Below are positions 12,578 through 22,716 of a stretch of 64,000 nt of DNA, in pieces. Position 1 is the first letter of the stretch. Every line of letters starts with the position of its first letter. A program made the translations under genes and the position numbers. The DNA comes from Talpa occidentalis (taxonomy: Eukaryota; Chordata; Mammalia; Eulipotyphla; Talpidae). Below the pieces are notes generated by a model that worked only from the letters and a program-made list of their open reading frames with translations, ran no database searches and had not been told where the DNA came from. The stretch covers positions 103,128,684 to 103,192,683 of the forward strand of contig NW_026555331.1 of the NCBI RefSeq assembly GCF_014898055.3, given 5' to 3'.

Positions 12578-13729
12578 AAAATGTCCTTTTCTTTTAAGTC
12601 ACATTTCTTTTAGCAGGTAATTCTGTAGTTAAAAAGATGGGAAAATGGAGAAGACCCAGTCTTTAAAAAATTAAGATGTGATATTTCTTTTCCAAAATAC
12701 AAGAAGAGATCAGAAGTAAAAATTGACTATTTTCACTGAAGCCTCAATATCAGGCTATGTCAAGCAGCACAGTGTTTGTGGAACAGGCTCAGCCCCGCTG
12801 AGGGTGCCCAAGTCCCTGGGGCACATCCACACAAGCAGAAGTCTATCGAAGGAAGAGAAAGAGCATAATATTCAGTGAACTTACAGGGGTTAGAGGTTGT
12901 CCAGACAATTGGGGAGGGACAGGGAATGTAGGCACAGAATGCACGGGTTCAGAGGCCACACATGGGTTGTCTAGTCAGGACTTGCTCCTCTGGGGAAACA
13001 AAGACACACAAGCTTGGAATCCCAGCATGAGCTGGGTACCAGATCTCAGGAAGGAGGGAAACATCACGACTGAGTGCTGTCTGTATTTTTTTTATTATGT
13101 CCTTAAAACTGGGTAAGAATTAAACCACTTCAAAAGTAATTCAACGAATCTATGAAACTAGCACCAGCATTTAGTCTTCGAGCACTTGTCACGAAACTCC
13201 ACATTCCCAAATTCCCTAGAAAGGGAAAGGAAATTCATCTCTTTGCCTCCAGCCCCACCAGGTTGGTTATCTTTGGGTCTCTACAGACAGCTGTGACAGG
13301 GGCTGGGAGTGAAACCCTCCCCACCCCAGACAAGGCTCCTTAGCTTAGAGCAGGCAAGTTCCCCAAACCCGGGTGACCCCTGCAGCTTCAGGAAGTCTGA
13401 TCCCCCAAGAAACAAAGAGACAAATAGGAGCACAGATTCTGACACAGGGGAAAAATACAGACACCCAGTGAGTAAAACTGGGGCATGAGAGAGACTTAAT
13501 TACAGGAAAAAGATAGCATTTGGTGAAATGTGGGGCATACAGTGAGGGGAGGGCGTGAGAAAACAATTGCCTCTCTTGCAAAAACCCAACCACGGAAACC
13601 TGCACGCGCTAGAAATCAGAAAGGACTGTCTGGCTGTTTCACTCGCTAACTCAGCAGCTTTCTTAGCTACAGCCAGTTCTGCTGCACTTTCTAAGAAAAC
13701 CAGGATCAATGTGTAAGTCAGAGCTATAA

Positions 13730-13805
13730 CCCTCAGAATTACATGGGAAGCTTGTTTCAAAATGCAGATACCAAGCTCCAAAAGAGCCTGCAAGTATCTT
13801 AAACT
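13730..13805 (+). repeat. MER5-group fragment
   Basis: AATTACATGGGAAGCTTG then TTTCAAAATGCAGATACC resembles the MER5 hAT segment CACCTGGGAACTTGTTAGAAATGCAGATTC. Short and diverged. Confidence 0.35.
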
Positions 13806-14377
13806 GCAGGGGTTGGGTCCAGGGATGGGGGAACACACCTTAGGCTATGCTGCCATAGACCTGGGCATAATGTTCTACTTGGGGAACTTGTGATGGATTC
13901 TGCTTGCCCTGAACTTCAGGGTAAAGTGAGTATTTCTCCACTTGAACAAACAAAGGCACTGACAGTATTCATATAAATATATCTGGAGTGATGTGTTTCC
14001 CTGCTCAATGAGAGCAGCCCACGGACAGAGAACTTGTTCACTGCCCTCGCACTGGACTTGTTTGCCCAGACTGCTTTACACCCAGCCCAGCTGCAGACCC
14101 GCAGCCCTAGTTTCTGCTGCTAGCCCAAGGGTAGGATCTTAACCCCACTCTCTACCCATTGTGATGGTAAATAGGTCATCTCTTCCAGACCTAACCTCAG
14201 GGGCCCAAACAGCCCTGCTCCTAATCTGTCCCTGAAAGTACCCCAATTTGGGGTGCCCCTGAGAGCCCCGGGATCCACAAATCTCCAAGTCCCAGTGTCC
14301 TACCTGCCCTCACCAAGCCAACCCAGACCACAGGAATAGCTATTGCCCTCATTCACCTTATAGGTTGTTTTTCCTCA

Positions 14378-14440
14378 TTCAGAAACAAATATTTATTGAG
14401 CAGCCACTGTATACCAGGCACTGACTAGCCAAAGGGACAA
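14378..14440 (-). repeat. L2-type 3' end
   Basis: AAATATTTATTGAGCAGCC then ACTGTATACCAGGCACTGAC is the L2/MIR 3' end in reverse. Confidence 0.5.
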
Positions 14441-14757
14441 TCCTTGCATTCCCAGGGGTTTTCAATTCTCCAAAGAAGTTATTTTTATTTTCTCCTTTCA
14501 TTTTGATGATAATCTTTATTAAAAATTGATATTCTGCCATACAGAGCTTGTACTGATATTTGGAAATACATTTGCACCAAGTGAAAGCCACATGATGTCT
14601 TATTTTGATGAACAATGAAGGGTCTAAAGTAATCTGACATCTAAGTAGTCAGAAAGTCAAGTGTTTTGGGATCTAAATTCAAAGGAAACTGACATTCATC
14701 AAAACCACATTCTCATTCTGTTGATAGAACCTATTTTGTAGCTACCACCTTGTAAAA

Positions 14758-14769
14758 GTTCACTTATTG
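14758..14769 (+). repeat. Target-site duplication, left copy (L1)
   Basis: GTTCACTTATTG precedes the first base of the L1 and is repeated after its poly(A) tail at 21261-21272. Four A residues upstream may extend it to 16 bp. Confidence 0.93.
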
Positions 14770-16028
14770 GGGCGGAGCAACATGGCGGCGAGGAGACGCT
14801 GCGAGTAAGATCTCCCATTAAAAAAAGTTAATAGGGAGGAAAAGCGGCAGGTCCCAGTGAGAACTGGGACACGGAAGATAAACGGACGACTCCAGCAAAC
14901 TGCCCGAAGAAGAAAGTTGCCATAAAAGAGGACGAGAAGGGAGGGAAGCGCAGAACCCTGCTCCCCTCCCCCGCCCACAGAGGCGGCACTCTCCGCCCGG
15001 CAGAGAGGAGGAAACAACAAACCAAAACGGCCAACAAGAAAAACGGACACAGCAAGCGGGACTGTGAGTGGAAAGGAACTATTGCAGCCACCACACCCCG
15101 TGAACGGGAGCTGAGGCGAACCCTGCAGGATCCGCCGCGGAGGTGAGCTCCAGGCGCCATTAAAGAGAGCCCCGCCCCCCAGGAGGAGACCAGCCCCAGC
15201 ACACAGCCCCGGCCGCCCGGTAAGCTTGCGCGGAAAGTGGCGCGGATCCAGACCGGATCGCAGCTGCCCAGGTCCCCGCGCCTGCGACCTAGGCTTGCGG
15301 GGAGACGGCGGAGGCCCTCCCTGAGTGAGCAGGAACAAGGCGCCCAGGCAGGGGAGCGGGATTCAAAAGGCGCCATTCCCGCGCCACTGATCTGGGCTAC
15401 AGCCCGCGTCCTGGAACTGAGGGCTGTGGAACTGAGACCCGGGGCACGAAATTAGGGGCGTGGGTTTCCCACGACGGTGGGGCACAAGGCAGACACAGCA
15501 CCCCAAAGCCGTTGAGGTGTACCCTACCATCCCCGCTCTGCTCCCTGTCCCACGGGGTGGAAAATCAGCTCCCCAAGGGCTCTAGGAGAGATCTCTGGCG
15601 CCACCTAGCGACTTGACCCCAGCACAGGCTACTGAAGGAGCTAGTGGCCAGCTGGGGAGTTAGCCCACACCTGGCTCCTTCCGAACAAGTAGTCTGAGCC
15701 CACAGGGAGAGCGAGCACCCACAGCCGGGGCAGACCAGGCGCGCAGAAGAGTGTGCCTGAGACCAGACGCGCAGGGAGTGTGTCCCACATCACCATTTTA
15801 GAACAGGGACATTTCTTCAGTAAAGACTACCTGCAGAAGGCTTCCTCAGGAGCCAGAGGTGAGCAGGGGAAGTTCGCCCACGCCAGACCCCCTCTGGCCT
15901 GCAGTCCAAGCCCAGAGGGGAGCAGGAACCCACCGCCGGGGCAGACCAGGCGCACAGGGGAGTGTGTCCCCACATCGGCATTTTAGAACAGGGACCTTTC
16001 TCCATTAAAGGCTGCTTGAAACTGACAG
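14770..16028 (+). promoter_or_regulatory. L1 5' UTR / internal promoter
   Basis: This GC- and CpG-rich 1.26-kb leader should contain the internal RNA polymerase II promoter that L1s carry. Its beginning has ATGGCGGC at 14782-14789, resembling the YY1 site that positions transcription in human L1. Near the end a block is partly repeated: about 15717-15828 and 15929-16013 share CCGGGGCAGACCAGGCGC, a GTGTGTCCC segment, and CATTTTAGAACAGGGAC. Long minus-strand reading frames occur here but look like a product of base composition. Promoter function is inferred from position and family. Confidence 0.75.
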
Positions 16029-17141
16029 ATGACTCCTGGTAGAACCAGAGGGGAACAGAGAAGCCCACCCAAGATGCCGGCCAGTCCCAACAACACAGTG
16101 TCCCAACGCATACGGCAAATTAGAAAACAGACAGTAGGGAGGAGAAGAACCACACGCAACCTAGCAACTCTCCAGAGAAAAAGCACACCACAAAAAGAAA
16201 GCCAGCCCCCAGATTGCAAAGACAATAACTTGGAAGAATTTCTGAGCCTTCCAGAAAGAGAATTTAAAATTGCCGTGATTAAAAAACTGACAGAAGTCAT
16301 AAAGGAAAACAATGATAAGGGAAAAATAATCAACGATCAGAAGAATGCAATTGAGTCCCTAGAGAGGGAAAACAATGGTCAGAAGAAAGAAATTGAGTCC
16401 CTAAAGAGGGAAGTAAAAGAAATGCAGGAGATCAAAGAATTAATGGAAGAACTAAAGAATTCTGGGAAAAGCAATGAAAGCAGAATAGATGAAATGGAAG
16501 AACGAATAAGTAATCTTGAAGACACAGAAATAAAAAGAACCAAAACAGAAAAGGAAAGAGAAGTACGAAGGAAAAAGAACGAAGAAAGACTTCGGGAACT
16601 ATCTGACTCCATGAGGAAAGGAAATATAAGAGTTATAGGAATACCAGAAGGAGAGGAGAGAGATGTAGGAACAGAGAAAATATTCAAAGAGATAATTGAA
16701 GAGAACTTCCCAAATGTGAAGAAGGAGCTGAAAATTGATATACAAGAAGCAAGAAGAACACCAAACTTCCACGACGAAAGGAAAAATACAGCAAGACACA
16801 TAATAGTAAAGCTCCCAAGAATCCAGGACAAGGAAAAAATAATGAAGCTGGCAAGAGGGAAGAAACAGATAACATTCAAAGGAAAACCAATCAGGCTGAC
16901 ATCAGACTTCTCCGAAGAAACACTACGGGCAAGGAGAGAGTGGAGGGACATAGCCAACAGACTCCAAGAAAACAGATGCCAACCAAGAATACTCTATCCC
17001 GCAAAGCTCTCCTTCCTCTTTGAAGAAAGAATATGGACCTTCCCAGACAAACAGAAACTCCGGAATTTCATTGCAACTAAACCCCCACTCCAAAAAATAC
17101 TACAAGGAGTCCTAAAGCCAGAACCTCAGAGGGACGAATAA
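16029..17141 (+). CDS. L1 ORF1 protein (ORF1p), intact reading frame
   Basis: ORF1p is the RNA-binding trimeric chaperone that coats L1 RNA in cytoplasmic particles. The 370 residues show a basic N-terminus (about 1-65), a charged heptad-rich coiled coil (about 95-190), an RRM-like domain starting near RKGNIRVIGIPEG (about 196-275), and a C-terminal domain from about 276 with KQITFKGKPIRLTSDFS and a basic LRARREW stretch. The length is close to the 340-370 residues usual for the family. A second Met at residue 16 (16074, MPASPNN) could be the true start, because it leads directly into the conserved segment. The coiled coil contains a 42-bp tandem duplication (16338-16379, 16380-16421). ORF2 follows 77 bases downstream. 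No stop or frameshift is seen. Confidence 0.93.
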   Translation: MTPGRTRGEQRSPPKMPASPNNTVSQRIRQIRKQTVGRRRTTRNLATLQRKSTPQKESQPPDCKDNNLEEFLSLPEREFKIAVIKKLTEVIKENNDKGKIINDQKNAIESLERENNGQKKEIESLKREVKEMQEIKELMEELKNSGKSNESRIDEMEERISNLEDTEIKRTKTEKEREVRRKKNEERLRELSDSMRKGNIRVIGIPEGEERDVGTEKIFKEIIEENFPNVKKELKIDIQEARRTPNFHDERKNTARHIIVKLPRIQDKEKIMKLARGKKQITFKGKPIRLTSDFSEETLRARREWRDIANRLQENRCQPRILYPAKLSFLFEERIWTFPDKQKLRNFIATKPPLQKILQGVLKPEPQRDE

Positions 17142-17218
17142 CAATGAAAGAAGGCCAAAAAAAAAAAAAAAAGTTATTAAAAGAATAAATAAATAAAATC
17201 AAAGGAAAGACAAACACA

Positions 17219-20200
17219 ATGGCAAATACAGATGTTAACATATCAATATTAACTCTAAATGTAAATGGACTAAACTCTTCAATAAAAAGACACAGAGTGG
17301 CAGCCTGGATTAAGAAACAAACCCAACCTTTTGTTGTCTCCAGGAAACACATTTAGCTACAAAAGATAAAAATAGGCTCAAAGTTAAAGGATGGAAAACA
17401 ATCCTACAAGCAAATGGACCAAAAAAGAAAGCAGGAACAGCTATACTTATATCAGATAAAACAGATTTCAAACTCAAAAAGATAAAAAGAGACCCCAATG
17501 GTCACTACATTATGATCAAGGGGACAATACTTCAAGAAGAAATAACACTCATTAACATATACTCACCAAACGAAGGAGCACCAAAATATATCAGACAACT
17601 GTTGTCCTCTCTGAAAACAGACATCAGAGAAAACACATACGTAGTGGGAGACTTCAACACACCACTATCAACAATGGATAGATCAACAAGACAAAAAATA
17701 AGTAAAGAAACCAAAGCTCTAAATAAGGACCTAGAGCAATTAGGCTTAACAGACATCTATAGAACACTAAACCCCAAAAAAACGGAGTACACATTTTTCT
17801 CAAGCGCACACGGATCATTCTCCAGGATCGATCACATACTGGGGCACAAGACAAACATCAACAGATACACCAAGATTGAAATCATATCAACCATCTTTTC
17901 TGACCATGAAGGCATCAAACTAGAAATAAACCATAAAAAGAAGGCAAGGAACTTTCCTACCTCATGGAGATTAAAAACCACACTACTGGAAGACCATTGG
18001 ACTAATGAGGAGATCAAAGAAGAAATTAAAAAATTTTTGAATTGAACGACAAGGAGGACACTAATATCCTAAATGTATGGGATGCAGCAAAAGCAGTAAT
18101 AAGAGGAAAATATATAGCAATAGAAGCTCACATCAAGAAACAAGAAAGAACGCAAAGAAACAACCTCATCTCGAAGCTCAAAGATCTAGAAAAAGAACAA
18201 CAAAAAAACCCCAAAACCAGTAGAAGAAAAGAAATAATAAAAACCAAAGCAGAAATAAATGAAATTGAAACTAAAAAAACAATCCAAAAGATCAATGAAA
18301 CCAAGAGCTGGTTTTTTGAAAAAATCAATAAATAGACAACCCTAGCCAGGCTCACAAAGGAAAAAAGGGAGAAAGCACAAATAAACAGGATCATCAATGA
18401 AAGAGGAGAAATCACAACGGACACAGCAGAAATCAAAAGAATAATCAGTAACTACTATGAACAGTTATATGGAAACAAGTTTAACAATCTAGAGGAGATG
18501 GACAAATTCCTACAACTCTACAATCACCCAAAGCTAGATAAAGAAGAAATAGAACAACTAAACAGACCAATTACAATTAGCGAAATTGAAATGGTAATAA
18601 AAAACCTCCCCAAAAACAAAAGCCCAGGACCTGATGGATTTACAAATGAATTCTACCAAACATTCAGAGACGAATTAGTGCCTATCCTTCACAAACTCTT
18701 CCAAAAAATTGAGAAGGAAGGGACAATACCAAACACGTTTTATGAAGCCAACATTACACTAATACCAAAACCGAACAAGGACAACACAAAAAAGGAAAAC
18801 TACAGGCCAATCTCCCTAATGAACACTGATGCAAAAATCCTCAATAAATTTTAGCTATCAGAATCCAACAATGTATCCATAAGATAATTCACCACGACCA
18901 AGTTGGATTCATTCCAGGGGCACAAGGATGGTTTAACATCCGAAAATCAATCAACGTTATCCAACACATCAACAAAAAGAAATATAAAACCATATGATAT
19001 ATCAATAGATGCTGAGAAAGCTTTCGACAAAGTGCAACACCCATTCATGATAAAAGCCCTTGAAATTCTGGGGATACAAGGAACATACCTCAACATCATA
19101 AAGGCCATCTATGACAAGCCAACAGCCAGTATCATTCTCAATGGTGAAAAGCTGAAAGCAATTCCATTAAGATCTGGAACAAGACAAGGATGTCCACTCT
19201 CACCATTGCTTTTCAATATAATACTGGAAGTCCTAGCCAGGGCAATAAGACAAGAGAAAGACATCCAAGGAATCCAAATAGGAAAAGAAGAAGCCAAACT
19301 ATCACTATTTGCAGACGATATGATATTATACATAGAGAACCCCAAAAACTCCACAGAAAAGCTAATTCAACTCATCAATCAGTTCAGTAAAGTGGCAGGA
19401 TACAAAATCAACACGCAAAAGTCAGTAGCCTTCCTATACACAAACAATAAATCTGAAGAAGAAGAAATCAAAAAGACCATCCCTTTTGTTATTGAAACAA
19501 AAAAAATCAAATATTTGGGAATAAATCTAACAAAAGAGGTAAAGGACCTATACAAAGAAAACTATAAAACACTGTTAAAGAAATAGAAGAAGACACAAAG
19601 AAATGGAGAGACATCCCCTGCTCATGGATTGGAAGAATAAACATTATTAAAATGGCCATCCTACCAAAAGCAATATACAGATTCAATGCTATTCCAATCA
19701 AAATTTCAATGTCATTCTTCAAAGAAATAGAACAATTATTGATGAAATTCATATGGAATCACCAAAAACCCCGAATAGCCAAAGCTCTCCTGAAAAAAAG
19801 AAGGGAATGGAGGCATCAGACTCCCAGACTTCAAACTATACTACAAAGCCATAATCATCAAAACTGCATGGTATTGGAACAAGAACAGACATACAGACCA
19901 ATGGAATCGAATAGAAAATCCAGAAATAAACCCACAGATTTATGGTCAACTAATCTTTGACAAAGGAGCAAAGACTATGCATTGGAGCAAAGAAAGTTTG
20001 TTCAATAAGTGGTGCTGGGAAAACTGGGTCGCTACATGCAAAAGAATGAAGCTTGACCACCACCTCACACATACACAAAAATCAACTCAAAATGGATTAA
20101 AGAACTAGACATAAGACCTGAAACCATAAAATATATAGAAGGAAATATAGGCGAAACACTACGTGATTTGCACATCAAAGACATCTTTACAGACACATCA

Positions 20201-21034
20201 CCCAAAGCAGTGATAGTGAAGGCAAAGATAAACAGCTGGGACTACATCAAATTAAAGAGCTTTTGCACAGCAAAAGAGACAATAACAAAAACAAAGAGAA
20301 ACCCCACCAACTGGGAGAACATTTTTGCACCCAACACTAATGATAAAGGACTGATCACAAAAATCTGCAAAGAGCTGATGAGACTCAACAACAACAAAGA
20401 AAATAATCCAGTCAAAAAATGGGCAGAAGAGCTTAAAAGAAACTTCTCTGAAGAGGAAATGCAAATGGCCAACAGGCATATGAAAAAATGTTCAACATCA
20501 CTTGTCATCAGGGAAATGCAAATCAAAACTACCATGAGATACCATCTTACACCAGTGAGAATGGCACATATTAAAAAAACTAGCAACAACAAATGTTGGC
20601 GAGGGTGTGGAGAAAAAGGAACTCTTCTGCACTGTTGGTGGGAGTGCAAACTGGTCCAACCACTGTGGAAAGCTGTATGGAGATTTCTGGACCTACTAAA
20701 CATAGAACTTCCATATGATCCAGCAATTCCACTCCTAGGTATTTATCCAAAGGACACAGAAACATCAATTCCAAAGAACACCTGCACCCCTATGTTTATA
20801 GCAGCACTGTTTACAATAGCTAAGCTTTGGAAACAACCCAAATGCCCAAAAATAGATGACTGGATCAAGAAGATGTGGTACATATATACCATGGAATATT
20901 ACTCAGCATTCAAAAAAGATAAACACATGCAATTTGCAGCAACATGGATGGCGCTGGAAGGGATCATGCTCAGCGAAATAAGCCAAAAAGAAAAAGAAAA
21001 ATACCGGATGGTCTCACTCATAGCAGGAATCTAG
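17219..21034 (+). pseudogene. L1 ORF2 (endonuclease/reverse transcriptase), frameshifted
   Basis: ORF2p nicks target DNA and reverse-transcribes L1 RNA. The start at 17219 gives MANTDVNISILTLNVNGLN, the normal beginning of the endonuclease domain. The endonuclease SDHEG motif lies near 17918-17932, the reverse transcriptase FADD at 19308-19319, and the C-terminal cysteine/histidine segment (CWRGCGEKG, then HCWWEC) near 20600-20655. The frame is interrupted near 17321, 18039, 18850, 18985, 19578, 19795 and 20070, with an in-frame TAG at 18333-18335. Most breaks are losses of one base, or two at 19795, in short homopolymers. The last three can be checked against the second L1 in this window, which keeps the bases. 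Domain content between breaks is otherwise well preserved. Either the copy is freshly inactivated or the breaks are sequence errors. Confidence 0.9.
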
Positions 21035-21260
21035 AAAACTTAAATAAGGGACCAGGAAAATGAATAACTATAAGAAAGTGAAAATCAAATCAACAAAAAA
21101 CTATGAACCAGAGACACTTTTAGGGGGGCGGGGGTGGGAGGGGAGGGATTGGGGTCAGAATGGGGGGGCTGCAATTGTATGGGGAATATAACAATAAAAT
21201 TTATTAAAAAAAAAAAATAAAGTGACTCTGGAAACTCAAAAAAAAAAAAAAAAAAAAAAA
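21035..21260 (+). other. L1 3' UTR with double poly(A) and 3' transduction
   Basis: The 3' UTR has the G-rich run typical of L1 (around 21121-21170) and an AATAAA-containing end near 21192. A first A-run at about 21206-21217 is followed by 20 non-L1 bases (TAAAGTGACTCTGGAAACTC, 21218-21237) and a second, longer A-run. The other L1 in the window goes from the same 3' UTR end straight into its poly(A), so these 20 bases are foreign to the element. Confidence 0.8.
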
Positions 21261-21272
21261 GTTCACTTATTG
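21261..21272 (+). repeat. Target-site duplication, right copy (L1)
   Basis: A perfect second copy of GTTCACTTATTG follows the terminal poly(A) of the L1 and marks its 3' boundary. Confidence 0.93.
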
Positions 21273-21694
21273 TGAATGTAGCAGTAAATGAACAATAAAG
21301 AACTTTTTAGTTTCTCATTCTGACAATAATGCAATTTAAATACTCAAAGCAGAGTACTTTTGAATGAACAAGATAGTTCCACAGAGTTGTCAAGTGGCAT
21401 TTCATTAAAATTGGCATTTCAGGAATGCTCAAGGGCATCGTTTTATTAACAATAAAGTCTGATTTTTCTGAACTAGCAAATAAGGTTGGGTTAACAGGCA
21501 TTCTCTACATTAGCACTGAATGCAAAGGACAAAGACAGTAAATACAGAAATGACCTGAGACCACATCCTCCTGCTGTTCAACCCAACAGTTGAGAATGAT
21601 TGATTCAGGACAACAGTCTCATCTGTCATATAAAACTAATGTGGCTCACTTCAACAATACTGGCTTTGTAGATGTGTTTGTTTTTCATTCATAC

Positions 21695-22256
21695 ATTGGT
21701 TTTGTTTTTATGATAACAGCAAATACTTACTGAGAACTTCCTACACACCAGCCACTGTGCTAAGCATGGATTTGTTCATGGAATCCTCACAACTCTGTAG
21801 ATAAGCAGATGTTCCCTGCAAGTCACTAGTAAGGAAACTGAGGCACACATTTATGAACTTGCTAAAGCTATACACTAAGTAAGTGGTGGTTCTAAGATTT
21901 GAACCAACAAGGTCTAGTTTCAGGGCCTCCCCGGCGGCTCAGCGGTTGAGCGCTGGCTTGCAAAGCTGCCCGCAGCCTCTGCAGTGCCGGTTCGATCCCT
22001 GGCTGCTCCCTGGCCACCAGAGGAGGGTCCCACATGGCGTGCAGACCTCTCCTGCCGCCCGCTGCTCCCTCAGCAGTGTACTTCGGTCCTTCTGCCTCCT
22101 CTGCTCCCCGCTCTCGCTCTGGTGAATTCTCTCACCCTTCCTCGCTTCTGACTGTACCAATGCTTGCATAAATAAATAAATAAATAAATAAATCTTTAAA
22201 AAAAAAAAAACAAGGTCTAGTTTCAGAGTCTGTTCTTAACCACAGCACTGTACAGT
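21695..22256 (-). repeat. MIR interrupted by a T+ SINE
   Basis: AGCCACTGTGCTAAGCATGG, AAGGAAACTGAGGCACAC, AAGTAAGTGGTGGTTCTAAG and GATTTGAACCAACAAGGTC form a long MIR. It is split by the SINE at 21924-22210 and resumes with AGAGTCTGTTCTTAACCAC. Confidence 0.8.
21924..22210 (+). mobile_element. T+ SINE, subfamily A, inside a MIR
   Basis: The 16-bp perfect duplication CAAGGTCTAGTTTCAG at 21908-21923 and 22211-22226 brackets the copy. The flanking sequence reads continuously as one MIR once the SINE is removed. Confidence 0.95.
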
Positions 22257-22356
22257 TTTTATCACATCATTTTATGTATGTATGGAACTATGTAATTACT
22301 TTGCACAAAAGTTTATATAGCTTTTTACATAGTTACAATTAAAAATGTTTAGTCCA

Positions 22357-22425
22357 TCCTCTCACCCCCACCACCCCTGGCCTGTACCCCAGTTCTCGTA
22401 TGCATAAATAAATAAAAAAATTTTT
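22357..22425 (+). mobile_element. T+ SINE fragment (3' end, subfamily B)
   Basis: Only the last part is present: CATCCTCTCACCCCCA, CCTGTACCCCAGTTCTCG, TATGCATAAATAAATA. It is 5'-truncated. Flanking AAAAATGTTTAGTCC occurs before it and again near 22700, beyond the SINE that interrupts its tail. Confidence 0.8.
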
Positions 22426-22684
22426 TTAAAGATTTATTTATTTATTTATACAAGCACTGGTACAGTCAGAAGCGCGGGAGGGTGAGAGGCTTCACCAGAG
22501 TCAGAGCGGGGAACAGAACAGGCAGACTGACAAAATACACTGCTGAGGGGAGCAGCGGGCGGCAGGAGAGGTCTGCGTGCCATGTGGGACCCTTGCAGTG
22601 GCCGGGGATCGAACCGGTGCTGCAGAGGCTGCAGGCAGCTTGGCAGCCCAGCGCTCAACCACTACGCCACCAGGGGAGGCCCAA
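22426..22684 (-). mobile_element. T+ SINE, subfamily A, nested in another SINE tail
   Basis: A minus-strand subfamily A copy starting GGGCCTCCCCTGGTGGCGTAG at the right end. It sits in the A-rich tail of the plus-strand fragment at 22357, whose remaining tail resumes at about 22685-22701. Confidence 0.9.
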
Positions 22685-22716
22685 AATAAAATCTTTTTTA
22701 AAAAATGTTTAGTCCA

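Larger units (their letters stand above)
11044..14377. other. Intronic sequence apart from one SINE and a MER5 scrap
   Basis: Outside the SINE at 12281-12577 and the MER5-like piece near 13730, I recognise nothing. The 13.2-14.3 kb part is G+C richer with several short frames and no splice support. Confidence 0.4.
14770..21260 (+). mobile_element. Full-length LINE-1 (L1) retrotransposon
   Basis: This is an autonomous non-LTR retrotransposon of about 6.5 kb. In order it has a GC-rich 5' UTR (14770-16028), ORF1 (16029-17141), a short A-rich spacer, ORF2 (17219-21034, broken), a G-rich 3' UTR, and a double poly(A) tail. The target-site duplication GTTCACTTATTG lies at 14758-14769 and 21261-21272 without a mismatch, which shows insertion by target-primed reverse transcription and a recent date. 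Its last 1.5 kb is nearly identical to the minus-strand copy at 62335-64000. Orientation is opposite to ELMO1 transcription. The 5' end looks complete because it begins with GGGGCGGAGC and an ATGGCGGC motif, the usual arrangement of an L1 start. Confidence 0.95.

Noticed and set aside
14760..15376. Two overlapping minus-strand frames of 192 and 182 codons in the L1 5' UTR
   Set aside because: They lie in CpG-rich L1 leader sequence, where stop codons are rare by composition. They overlap each other in different frames and resemble no protein I know. An antisense ORF like primate L1 ORF0 is conceivable but unsupported.
16379..16957. Minus-strand 192-codon frame over ORF1
   Set aside because: It is the shadow of the well-recognised ORF1 coiled coil on the opposite strand, giving Ser/Phe-rich low-complexity translation.
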